Source of the DNA: Reyranella aquatilis
Lineage (GTDB): Bacteria > Pseudomonadota > Alphaproteobacteria > Reyranellales > Reyranellaceae
Assembly (NCBI RefSeq): GCF_020880995.1
Contig: NZ_JAJISD010000003.1
Span: forward strand, 410,905-474,904
DNA length: 64,000 nucleotides
Reading direction: 5' to 3'
Below the pieces are notes generated by a model. It was not told the DNA's origin. It saw nothing but the letters and a program-made list of their open reading frames with translations, and searched no databases. The position numbers were made by a program, and so were the translations under genes. Within the stretch, counting starts at the first letter, position 1. Every line of letters begins with the position of its first letter. Shown here in pieces: positions 51,336-60,300 of this stretch.

Positions 51336-52493
51336 TCAGCTCTCCCACGCGGCCAAAGCCCAGCCGATTTCTGAGGCCTTGACTGCTCGAACTGACTTGA
51401 TGTTGTCATCGAGCCACTTCAAGTGCGTCACCCAGGCCTCGGAAATACCGACATGGTCGTAGATCAGGATTGGCGTCTCGCGCTGGTCGGCGCGCCGGGC
51501 TTTATCCGCGACATCATTGAGAAGTTCAGCGGTCGGGATGCCAACGATAGGATAAGCCCACACTTGCCGGTCATCGAGGAGCTTGATCGCGATTGCCCTA
51601 TGCGAGCCTATGGCGGCGACCGCGGCACCAATTCGGTCTACATCGGCGCGTAGACGCCCGGTGATCGACATATAGCGCGAGGCAATGCTTCGGCTTCGCA
51701 GCCGTTCTACAGCGAGTACGATGCGCTCTGAGGTCGCCTCCACAATGGGTCCGTCCGCGCCGCTCAGGTCTGCTCTGTCCAGATAGATCGTTTCGGCCAT
51801 GTCCGTCAGCCGGCTCGGCGTATGGTCGGGCCAGATGATGCGCAGAACGTGGATTTCTTTGGCCCGCGCACGCCCGATCTCATGTCGGGTCCATTTGCTC
51901 TCGAAATAGGTAGGGGTATCGAGCATCACCAAAACATCTGAGTCGCAGAGCCGATGCCAAAGCACGTCTTGGAACGACTCTCCCGGCCTCACATCATGAG
52001 TATCAAGAAAGACGTCGAAGCCTCGCGAGGTCAACAGATCATGCAGCTGCATCGCTGCATTACGTGACTCAATGCGCCGATAGCTGATAAACGCGCGTCG
52101 CTGACGCCGCAGCAAACCGACACATTCGAGCAACGCCGCAGCGAGCGCTGTCATCTTGGGGTCGTCGGTGCGCCGCAGCCCGTTCGCAAAGTACAACTGG
52201 CTGGGAATCTGCGAACTGAATTCGGCTCCTCGAGCGATCGTTGGAATAATGGGTGCGCTCGTCTGGATTAGCTCGTCGACGGCCGCGAGGTCCTTGTTTG
52301 GGTCTCCACCGAAGTAGACCGCGGCAAAGGCGGCATGGCGGTCGCGACCACCGATGGAACCGCCATCGTGGACCACGACGTCGACATCGATACGCAAACC
52401 GAAGTCGGTCACCATCTCTTGCACGGTTGTGGCGAGCTGCGACCGCTGGACGTCTGTTGCGTCGCCAAGAACTGCAAGCTCGTAAAGACTCAC
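51336..52493 (-). CDS. TIR-domain protein, module C
   Basis: 385 aa, GTG start at 52493 behind GGAG. A classic TIR domain occupies about residues 133-250: RAFISYRRIESRNAAMQLHD, BB-loop-like FLDTHDVRPGESFQ, DVLVMLDTPTYFESKWTRHE where E205 is the candidate NADase glutamate. The N-terminal 125 residues (VHDGGSIGGRDRH, NKDLAAVDELIQTSAPIIPT) and the C-terminal 130 residues form extra domains I do not recognise. It is followed two bases later by the SLOG gene, so a TIR enzyme and a SLOG sensor are encoded as a pair. Confidence 0.85.
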   Translation of the reverse strand: MSLYELAVLGDATDVQRSQLATTVQEMVTDFGLRIDVDVVVHDGGSIGGRDRHAAFAAVYFGGDPNKDLAAVDELIQTSAPIIPTIARGAEFSSQIPSQLYFANGLRRTDDPKMTALAAALLECVGLLRRQRRAFISYRRIESRNAAMQLHDLLTSRGFDVFLDTHDVRPGESFQDVLWHRLCDSDVLVMLDTPTYFESKWTRHEIGRARAKEIHVLRIIWPDHTPSRLTDMAETIYLDRADLSGADGPIVEATSERIVLAVERLRSRSIASRYMSITGRLRADVDRIGAAVAAIGSHRAIAIKLLDDRQVWAYPIVGIPTAELLNDVADKARRADQRETPILIYDHVGISEAWVTHLKWLDDNIKSVRAVKASEIGWALAAWES

Positions 52494-52739
52494 GGATCGC
52501 GCTCCAAGGTTGGACCTAACTTGCGAGTTTGGATTCTCATCTCCATGGCTTGGCTCTAGTCACGTAGCATTTTCGCGTCGTAGCGAATCACTGCTTGTCT
52601 TTGCCCGGCTGCTATCGCCGTATCACTTGGGCGCGAAGAACGCCGCCTCTCATCAGCGTTCGCGTGCCGTGAACTACTGCAAGATGCCGTCGGTCGCAGG
52701 GACCGCCGCACTGCATATCGAAGATCCTATGGCTGTGGC
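52494..52739. other. Intergenic region upstream of TIR module C
   Basis: About 245 bases between the TIR module C start and the AbiEii gene end. It should hold the TIR-SLOG promoter. Only a short doubtful open frame is present; nothing else is supported. Confidence 0.35.
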
Positions 52740-53606
52740 TTAGCCACGAAGCCCGAGACCACGCAACCACGCGTCGACCTGGCCAAACGCATCCTGCTGC
52801 CACTGCTCCGGCGTTCGATCTCCTAGGATCTGACTCGCCTGAACGAATTGCTTTACGCAGGTAGGACCGAAGTCATCCACGGTCGTGAACTTTGCGTCAA
52901 TGAAGCGATATCCAGCCTCGCCGCTGCCCTCGGCGAGAATCACCCTGCATTCCTCAGCCAGCACCTCGGGACCTCCCGGGTAGTTCCGGATGCAGAAGTA
53001 GATGTCGTAGGCGTCCTTTTGCTTGTACCGGCCGTTCAGCGCATGGCCTTTCATGGCGAGTAACGCCGGGATGGAGCAGACGGCCACCTCCACGCGATTG
53101 GTGCCGCCTTCGGGCATCGGGCCTTCGATCGCCACCATCTTGTAGAAGGTCGTGGCCAGGTCTGCGCCGTCTGCACGCTGCACCGCGAAGTTGCTGATCA
53201 GGGGCGGCTTGTTCTTCACGATCTCCGCGTCACGCGGCATCAGGAAGTCGACGATGATCTCAATGGCGGGCCCGTCATCGGGCGGCTGAACGGTGCGGGC
53301 GAGCTGAAACCGGCGCAGGCCCTCGCGCTGCCGGTATCCGTGTTCCTGGAGAGCCTCGACAAGCGTGGCGTACTCCCCGTCCCCCAACGCTTCCGCATCA
53401 AGGCCGAGATCAACGTCGAGCGTGCCGACATGGGGCATGTCGTCGTTCTCGAGCAGCAGCCACGGGACGGCGCCGCCGATCACGGCGAACCTGCCTTTGA
53501 AGGCGCCGAGGATCTGGCCGATCTCCACCAGGACGGACTTCACCGCAGCCGTGGTCCGATCGTCATAGTCGGTCGCCGATTGCGGCTCGCCGGGCGTCAT
53601 TTCCAT
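52740..53606 (-). CDS. Nucleotidyltransferase, AbiEii-family toxin-like
   Basis: 288 aa. The N-terminal nucleotidyltransferase core shows FAVIGGAVPWLLLEND followed by GTLDVDLGLDAEAL, the G-G...D-x-D metal-site pattern of AbiEii/AbiGii proteins, and a later acidic strand IEIIVDFLMPRD. ALLAMKGHALNGRYKQKDAYD is the lysine/aspartate region of this family. AbiEii toxins transfer nucleotides to tRNA in phage-abortive or stress responses. It overlaps the upstream AbiEi-like gene by 10 bases, in the usual antitoxin-toxin order. Confidence 0.85.
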   Translation of the reverse strand: MEMTPGEPQSATDYDDRTTAAVKSVLVEIGQILGAFKGRFAVIGGAVPWLLLENDDMPHVGTLDVDLGLDAEALGDGEYATLVEALQEHGYRQREGLRRFQLARTVQPPDDGPAIEIIVDFLMPRDAEIVKNKPPLISNFAVQRADGADLATTFYKMVAIEGPMPEGGTNRVEVAVCSIPALLAMKGHALNGRYKQKDAYDIYFCIRNYPGGPEVLAEECRVILAEGSGEAGYRFIDAKFTTVDDFGPTCVKQFVQASQILGDRTPEQWQQDAFGQVDAWLRGLGLRG

Positions 53607-54676
53607 GACAGCTTCTCACGTCTCAGATGATCGGCCGCTTCCCGGCCCCGCTCTCCGGCTTGCGCGAGATCGAGGTAGGTCTGGACAGGGCTGGTGCATA
53701 TCGCGCCCGGCGCCGGTTCGACAACGTCGAGGAAGAGGCCACTGTCCTTCGGCACCATGACCACGACATTCTCGCCCTTTTGAGCGGAAGCCAGCTTCAG
53801 GTCCCTCTTCAATCGGTCTATCGCATCCGTCTCGGCGTAGAAATAGTGCGTAGAGGTCCGGCCATAAGGCGCCAGCCACTGCGCGGCTGAAAACGATGCG
53901 AGCGCGATCTGCCCGCTCCCGGAGTTGCTGCCTAACGCCTGGCGTGCCGCCTCGTCGAACGGCCGGCCATGCAGCGTCGTATAGAATCCCTCGCGCCGCT
54001 CGGCGGGGGATTCGTGCGCCTCTCGCCAGGCATCGAGCAGGGCGTCGGGCTTGCTGAGAACGAGTCCTCCTTCGGAAAGCTTCGCCCATTCGTTGTCGAT
54101 CAGTGCCGACCGCACATTGCTCACGTGTCCGAAGCTGACCTGGGACTCGCCGGCAAGGTCGGCCACTCGCCATGCCCGATCTGGGTTGCGCAACAGCACG
54201 CGCAGGATGCGAGCTGATTTCGGCTTGAAGAGGGATCTGAGTTCACGGCGCTCCGCTGCTGGCTTTTTGGCTACCTGCCGTTCGATGAACACGCCATCGA
54301 ACACCAGCCGTGCGTTGCCTTCCAGGTCGAGGAAGCCCACCTTTTCCTCCCGGCACAGGGCGCGCGCCTCGGCCGAGAGGTAGGGCGCGATGAAGACCGG
54401 CAAAGAGTCCAGCTCGTGATGGGCCACGTAGTTACGCAACTGCAGCAGGCCCGTACGGACATGCCGAGGCTGGCCGCTCGATTTGACTTCGCAAACGATG
54501 GAGTAGCGCTGGCCGGAGACGTTGATCCTCGCGAGAATGTCGATGCCGCGATCCGGCCCGTCTGGCTCGATGCTCACGTCGCGAATTTTGATCGCGGGCA
54601 CTTCCTCCAGAAGCGAGGTCAGCGCTCTTACGGCCTGCTGCTCCAGGCCTTTCACTGAATTGGACACTTTCAGCAT
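53597..54676 (-). CDS. AbiEi-like antitoxin with PD-(D/E)XK-like N-terminal domain
   Basis: 359 aa when started at ATG 54676, which sits inside the operator palindrome; a longer in-frame start at 54775 exists but would include the promoter. The N-terminal 150 residues carry a nuclease-fold motif, D46 (RGIDILARI) and E63-x-K65 (IVCEVKSSG), which may be catalytic. A winged-helix region follows (RILRVLLRNPDRAWRVADLA, SHVSNVRSALI-like SFGHVSNVRSALID), and a C-terminal AbiEi-like antitoxin domain. AbiEi proteins repress their own promoter and neutralise AbiEii. First gene of the two-gene operon. Confidence 0.78.
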   Translation of the reverse strand: MLKVSNSVKGLEQQAVRALTSLLEEVPAIKIRDVSIEPDGPDRGIDILARINVSGQRYSIVCEVKSSGQPRHVRTGLLQLRNYVAHHELDSLPVFIAPYLSAEARALCREEKVGFLDLEGNARLVFDGVFIERQVAKKPAAERRELRSLFKPKSARILRVLLRNPDRAWRVADLAGESQVSFGHVSNVRSALIDNEWAKLSEGGLVLSKPDALLDAWREAHESPAERREGFYTTLHGRPFDEAARQALGSNSGSGQIALASFSAAQWLAPYGRTSTHYFYAETDAIDRLKRDLKLASAQKGENVVVMVPKDSGLFLDVVEPAPGAICTSPVQTYLDLAQAGERGREAADHLRREKLSWK

Positions 54677-54753
54677 TCGCTGAAAATACATGGAGTGGTG
54701 AAATCCTGTCAATCGGATTTCAGTAATTTCCCTTATTTCAACAAACGCTGAAA
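54668..54753 (-). promoter_or_regulatory. AbiE promoter with three palindromes and candidate leaderless start
   Basis: On the minus strand: -35 TTGACA (54712-54707), 18-base spacer, -10 TATTTT (54688-54683), so transcription should begin near 54676, the A of the ATG. Three inverted repeats flank or cover it: TTTCAACAAACGCTGAAA (54736-54753, plus-strand reading), TGAAATCC-8-GGATTTCA (54699-54722) and TTTCAGC-ATTC-GCTGAAA (54668-54685). The last overlaps the -10 and the start codon. Confidence 0.7.
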
Positions 54754-54776
54754 CACGGTGCCACACTGAAAGCAAA

Positions 54777-55051
54777 GAGCAGTGGTTGCTATGGGCGCAT
54801 CCGGCTTTGCCGGAACGAGTCCCTAGTCGGCCCCTTACGGGGGTTAGAGGCCTCCCGAAGCCGCCCTTCGGTTGCCGGAGGGAAGGGCGTCATCGCCTTC
54901 GGTGACGGCCCCTCGCAACGAGAAATCGGGCTGGCACGCCTTCCGTTCCCGCACTGCCGGCAATCGAGAGGGAGGGGGCTGCGCCGGCTTCCGTGACGGA
55001 TTTTCAGGTCGAGAGAGAGTCTCCCGGCCGTCCGTCGCGGAGTATCCCGAC
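54777..55051 (+). other. Hairpin-rich leader of the ParB-like gene
   Basis: About 275 bases without a supported gene. Visible hairpins: TCCGGC-TTT-GCCGGA (54800-54814) and CCGAAG-CCGCC-CTTCGG (54855-54871), with further GC-rich repeats to about 54930. A CGAGAGAGAG run lies at 55010-55019, 33 bases before the ATG. Confidence 0.5.
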
Positions 55052-57184
55052 ATGGCAAAAGCCGTTCAGAAGATCATCCTCAGCGCCTCGCGCGACATTC
55101 CCTTCAACAAGCTGGTGCTCAGCCAGTCGAACGTCCGGCGTCTGAAGGCGGGCATCTCGGTCGAGGACCTGGTCGAGGACATCGCCCGGCGCGGGCTCCT
55201 GCAGAGTCTCAACGTCCGGCCGGTGGTCGACGCCGAAGGCGCCGAGACCGGCCAGTTCGAGATCCCGGCCGGCGGCCGCCGCTACCGGGCCCTCGAACGC
55301 CTGGTCAGGCAGAAGCGCCTGTCGAAGACGGCGCTCATCCCCTGCATCGTGCGCGATCCCAACGTCGAGGTGTCGGCGGAAGAGGACTCGCTGGCGGAGA
55401 ATGTCCAGCGCGTTGCCCTGCATCCGCTGGATCAGTTCCGTGCCTTCAAGGCTTTGTACGCCAAGGGTGCCGGCGAGGAGGAGATCGCCGCCCGCTTCTT
55501 CGTCGCGCCGGCCGTGGTCAAGCAGCGGCTGCGTCTGGCCGCCGTGTCGGAGAAGCTCCTTGACGTTTACGCCGAGGACGGCATGACCCTGGAGCAACTC
55601 ATGGCCTTCACCGTCACCACCGATCATGCCCGCCAGGAGCAGGTCTGGGAGGCGCTTCAGCAATCCTACGACAAGGAGCCGTACCTGATCCGGCGCCAGC
55701 TCACCGAGAGCACCGTCCGCGGCTCGGATCGGCGGGCGCGGTTCGTCGGTGCCGAGGCTTACGAAGCTGCTGGTGGCGTGATCCTGCGGGACCTGTTCGA
55801 GGACGACAACGGCGGCTGGCTTGAGGACATCACCTTGCTCGACCGGTTGGCGACCGAGAAGCTGGCAGCGGAGGCCCAGGCGATCGCCACCGAAGGCTGG
55901 AAGTGGATCGAGGTGGCCGTCGATTTCCGCTATGGCCACACGAGCCATCTTCGGCAACTCGACGGCGTGACACTCGAGCTCACGCCAGAGGAGCAGATGA
56001 CCTTCGATGCGCTGACCGCTGAGTACGCCAAGCTCGAAGGCGAATACGAAGGTGCCGACGAACTGCCGGACGAGGTCGACGCCCGGCTCGGCGAGATCGA
56101 GACAGCGCTTACGGCCCTCGAGAACCGGCCCGTGCGCTATGAGCCGGCCGAGATCGCGCGCGCCGGCGCGTTTGTCAGCATCGACGCCGACGGACAGCTT
56201 ACAGTCGATCGAGGCTTTGTCCGGCCGGAGGATGAGCCGTCGATGCAAGCCGGCGGCGAAGGGCCGATGGAAGGGGAGACCCATGAGGCCGGCGGGACAA
56301 TACCTGCCGCTTCCGACGTGCAACGCACCGTCATCACCATTGGCGCCGGCGAGCCCGATGATGACGACGACGGCAGCGACGACGCCATCAGGCCGCTGCC
56401 CGAGCGGCTCGTGGGTGAACTGACGGCCCACCGCACGCTGGCCCTGCGCGATGCGGTGGCGAACAACCCGCGCGTCGCCCTGACTGCGCTGCTGCACAAG
56501 CTCTGTCTCGACACCTTCCAGCACAGCGCGCCCGGCGCATGCCTGGAAGCCTCGGTGCGGCATGTGTTTTTCCCCGTCCAGGCGGCCGACCTGAAGGACA
56601 GCCCCTCCGCTAAGGCGGTCGCCACGCGGCACGAGACCTGGAAGGCCGAGTTGCCCAAGGATGACGACGCACTTTGGGACTGGCTCGCTGCCCTCGACGA
56701 CACCCGTCGCGTCGCATTGCTCGCGCATTGCGTCTCGTTCGGGGTGAACGCCCTCTACGAGAAGGGCGACCGCCATGGCGGTCCGGGCGTCTCGGCGCAC
56801 GGTGTCCAGCAGCGTATCGCCCAGGCCGACCGGCTCGCCCGCGCCGTCGGCCTCGACATGGTGGAAGCCGGCTGGCGGCCCTCCGTCGACAACTACCTCG
56901 GCCGCGTCATCAAGCCCCGTATTCTCGACGCGGTGCGGGAGGCCAAGGGTGAGCAGGCCGCGCAGCTCATCGACCACCTGAAGAAGACCGAGATGGCGAA
57001 GGAGGCCGAGCGGCTGCTGGACGGCACGGGCTGGCTGCCCGAACCGCTGCGGCCCGCCGACAGCGAGGACGTGTCCAACACGCCCACCGACACGGTGGAG
57101 GAGCTTCCCGCTTTCCTCGCCGACTGCGAAGGCCAGGATGCCGCCACGGACGAATCGGAGCCGCCTCCCATCGCTGCCGAATAG
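55052..57184 (+). CDS. ParB/RepB/Spo0J-family partition-like protein (large)
   Basis: 710 aa from ATG 55052 (MAKAVQKIILSASRDIPFNK). The ParB N-terminal domain is clear: LVLSQSNVRRLKAGISVEDL, DIARRGLLQSLNVRPVVD, PAGGRRYRALERLV, and the ENVQRVALHPLDQFRAFKAL region for CTP-binding/DNA sliding-clamp proteins, followed by a helix-turn-helix (FVAPAVVKQRLRLAAVSEKL). The long C-terminal 450 residues include an acidic DDDDDG stretch and two helical domains. This large form is typical of plasmid and ICE maintenance modules in alphaproteobacteria, where no ParA is adjacent; role may be transcriptional rather than partition. Ends in a terminator at 57240. Confidence 0.85.
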   Translation: MAKAVQKIILSASRDIPFNKLVLSQSNVRRLKAGISVEDLVEDIARRGLLQSLNVRPVVDAEGAETGQFEIPAGGRRYRALERLVRQKRLSKTALIPCIVRDPNVEVSAEEDSLAENVQRVALHPLDQFRAFKALYAKGAGEEEIAARFFVAPAVVKQRLRLAAVSEKLLDVYAEDGMTLEQLMAFTVTTDHARQEQVWEALQQSYDKEPYLIRRQLTESTVRGSDRRARFVGAEAYEAAGGVILRDLFEDDNGGWLEDITLLDRLATEKLAAEAQAIATEGWKWIEVAVDFRYGHTSHLRQLDGVTLELTPEEQMTFDALTAEYAKLEGEYEGADELPDEVDARLGEIETALTALENRPVRYEPAEIARAGAFVSIDADGQLTVDRGFVRPEDEPSMQAGGEGPMEGETHEAGGTIPAASDVQRTVITIGAGEPDDDDDGSDDAIRPLPERLVGELTAHRTLALRDAVANNPRVALTALLHKLCLDTFQHSAPGACLEASVRHVFFPVQAADLKDSPSAKAVATRHETWKAELPKDDDALWDWLAALDDTRRVALLAHCVSFGVNALYEKGDRHGGPGVSAHGVQQRIAQADRLARAVGLDMVEAGWRPSVDNYLGRVIKPRILDAVREAKGEQAAQLIDHLKKTEMAKEAERLLDGTGWLPEPLRPADSEDVSNTPTDTVEELPAFLADCEGQDAATDESEPPPIAAE

Positions 57185-57239
57185 CCGCGACCCGCGGGGC
57201 GGCTTCGGCCGCCCGCGTTCTCGCCGCCAATCGTTGGAG

Positions 57240-57267
57240 AAGCCCGGCCGCTGTGCCGGGCTTTTTT
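57240..57267 (+). terminator. Rho-independent terminator after the ParB-like gene
   Basis: Stem AAGCCCGGC/GCCGGGCTT with loop CGCTGT, followed by TTTT. It lies 56 bases after the ParB-like stop. Confidence 0.9.
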
Positions 57268-57396
57268 CGTTGAGAGCTTCGTCACTTCCGATGCCCAAGG
57301 GGAGAGGGAGAGGACGGCCGGGACGGGTTTGAGCCGGCGGGGCCGAGAGAGAGCGCCCCCTGGTTCGGACCGTTCCCGCTCTCTCGAGGTCTCCTC
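57268..57396 (+). promoter_or_regulatory. Leader of the methyltransferase/helicase gene with CGAGAGAGAG motif
   Basis: Between the terminator and the next ATG. A CGAGAGAGAG run at 57344-57353 can pair loosely with CGCTCTCTCG near 57387, making a hairpin just before the start. The same run occurs upstream of the ParB-like start. Confidence 0.45.
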
Positions 57397-60300
57397 ATGT
57401 CGAATCTTTCCATCTCAGCGGCCACGCAGGTGCCGCTGCATTCACTCGCCTGCGCTTCTGCCGATCTGCCCGCCGGTATTGGCGCGGCGGCGCACCTTCT
57501 TCTCCCTCACGTCGAACGCGGCCGTCACATCGATGCGGTCATCCTGCGTGCCGCCATGGAGCAGGCCTTCGGCGGCTCCGATGCGGCCGGCGCCTGGGAC
57601 TGGAAGACCGCGTACGACGCCTGTGAAGCGGCGACCGTGCTGTTCCTCCGCAAGTTCGGCCTGGTCATTCGGACGCGGGCTGGGTCGCCGGCTGCCGAAC
57701 TGTCATTGCTCGGCAAGATCGCGGCGCTTCTGCCCACCCATACGAGGCGCTCCGAGGAGAGCCAGGCGCTGCAGCAGTTCTCGACGCCGATCGAGCTCGC
57801 ATTCGCCGCCGCCACCGCGGCCGCGATCACCCCGGCGGATGTCGTGCTCGAGCCCTCGGCCGGTACGGGCTTGCTCGCCATCTTTGCTGAACTCGCGGGC
57901 AGCCGGCTGGCCCTGAATGAGCTGGCGGAAACCCGCGCGACTTTGCTTGGGCAGCTCTTTCCCAGTAATGCAACGACTCGCTACGACGCGGCGCACATCC
58001 ATGACCATCTCGACGATGCCGTGCGACCGAGCGTCGTGCTGATGAACCCACCGTTCTCGGCCGCAGCGCATGTCGATGGCGCCGTTGCCGATGCCGCCCT
58101 GCGCCATGTCGCCTCTGCGCTTGCCCGCCTTGCCGTCGGTGGACGGCTGGTGGCGATCACCGGCGCCAGTCTCTCGCCCGACCATCCGTCCTGGCGCGAG
58201 GCCTTCGCCCGCCTGCAAGAGCGCGGCCGCGTCGTGTTTAGCGCTGCTGTCGATGGGCATGTCTATGCCCGCCACGGCACCACGGTCGAGACTCGGTTGA
58301 CGGTCATCGATCGTGTACCCGCCGACAATCCGAGATCGTTTCCGGCATCACCAGGCATGGCGCCCGACGCTGCCACGCTGCTCCAGTGGGTGATGTCGAA
58401 TGTTCCGTCGCGCTTGCCTGTCGACGGCGCCGTCGCGCTTCCGGCACTCATCCATCCCGTCGCAGTCGGACCGAGCCGCAGGCCCGCACAACAGCCGCTC
58501 GCCGTTGCGGGAAGTTCGCTCGAACGAGCGGGCACCGAACTCACTTACGAGACCGTCGACTGGAAGCCCGCCGAGGGTGGCAGCCTCACCGAAGCGCTGT
58601 ATGAAGGCTACGAGCTACAGTCGATCCGAATCGCCGGCGCGCGGCCCCATCCAACGAGGCTCGTGCAATCCGCGGCGATGGCCTCGGTCGCTCCGCCCAA
58701 GCCCGCTTATCGGCCGCATCTGCCGGCCAATGTCATCAGCGGCGGCCTGCTGTCCGATGCCCAGCTCGAGAGTGTCGTCTATGCCGGCGAGGCCCATGCT
58801 GGCCACCTCGCGGGATCGTGGGTGGCGGATGAGACCTTCGATGTCGTCTCGGCCGCGCCCGACGATGCTGAGAACGCCGTGCGCTTCCGGCGTGGCTGGA
58901 TGCTGGGCGACGGCACCGGCGCCGGCAAAGGCCGCCAGGTCGCCGGCATCCTTTTGGACAACTGGCTAAAAGGCCGCCGACGGGCGGTGTGGATTTCGAA
59001 GTCCGACAAGCTGATCGAAGATGCCCAGCGCGACTGGTCGGCGCTCGGCATGGAGCGGCTGCTGGTGACGCCGCTCGCCCGCTTCCGCCAGGGCGCCCCG
59101 ATCCGGCTCGAGCAAGGCGTCCTATTTGCCACCTACGCCACGCTACGCACCGACGCGCGCAAGGAAAGGGTTTCGCGGGTCCGCCAGATCGTCGATTGGC
59201 TGGGTTCGGATTTCGACGGAGTGATCGTGTTCGACGAGAGCCATGCCATGGCCAATGCCGCCGGCGGCAAGGGCGAACGCGGCGACCAGGCACCCTCGCA
59301 GCAGGGCCGGGCCGGCCTGCGCCTGCAGCATGCGCTGCCCAATGCCCGTGTCCTCTATGTCTCCGCCACGGGCGCAACCACGGTGCACAATCTCGCCTAC
59401 GCCCAGCGCCTCGGCCTCTGGGGTGGCGAGGACTTCCCCTTCGCCACGCGCGCAGAGTTCGTCCAGGCGATCGAGGCCGGCGGTGTCGCCGCCATGGAGG
59501 TGCTGGCCCGCGATCTCAAGGCGCTCGGCCTCTATGCGGCCAGGTCGCTGTCCTACGAGGGCGTCGCGTACGAGCTGGTCGAGCACGCGCTCACGCCGGA
59601 GCAGGTCCGCATTTACGACGCCTATGCCGGCGGCTTCCAAGTCATCCATAACAATCTCGACGCCGCCCTGCAGGCCGCCAACGTCACCGGCGAGCGCGGG
59701 ACGCTCAATGCCCAGGCGAAGTCGGCGGCCCGGTCGGCCTTCGAATCCGCCAAGCAGCGCTTCTTCTCCCACCTCATCACCTCGATGAAGACGCCGACAT
59801 TGATTGGGGCGATGCAACGCGATCTCGAAGCGGGCCATGCCGCCGTCGTGCAGATCGTCTCCACCGGCGAGGCCCTGCTGGAACGCCGGCTGGCCGACAT
59901 CCCGACCGAGGACTGGGGTGACGTTCAGGTCGACATCACGCCCCGCGAGTATGTGCTCGACTATCTGGCGCACAGCTTCCCGACCCAGCTCTTCGAGCCC
60001 TTCACGGACGGCGAGGGCAACCTCTCCTCGCGGCCGGTCTATCGTGACGGCCAGCCCGTGCAGTGCCGAGACGCCGTCGAGCGCCGTGATCGGCTGATCG
60101 AGCGGCTGGCCTCGCTTGCGCCGGTCCAGGGCGCCCTCGACCAGATCGTGCAACGCTTCGGCACCGACCTGGTCGCCGAGGTCACCGGCCGGTCGCGGCG
60201 GATCGTGCGCAAGAAGGAGCGGCTCTGCGTCGAGAACCGTCCGGGCTCCGCCAACCTGGCCGAAGCGCAGGCCTTCATGGATGACGACAAGCGCATCCTC

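Noticed and set aside
47312..52493. Canonical Thoeris (ThsA plus ThsB)
   Set aside because: No SIR2-SLOG or TM-macro ThsA gene is found among the neighbours, so I describe the modules only as Thoeris-like.
52510..52743. 77-codon open frame between TIR module C and AbiEii
   Set aside because: No ribosome site, no homology pattern and poor codon use; probably chance.
55004..57298. Minus-strand open frame of 764 codons opposite the ParB-like gene
   Set aside because: Antisense shadow; no recognisable domain, and the ParB reading on the plus strand is unambiguous.
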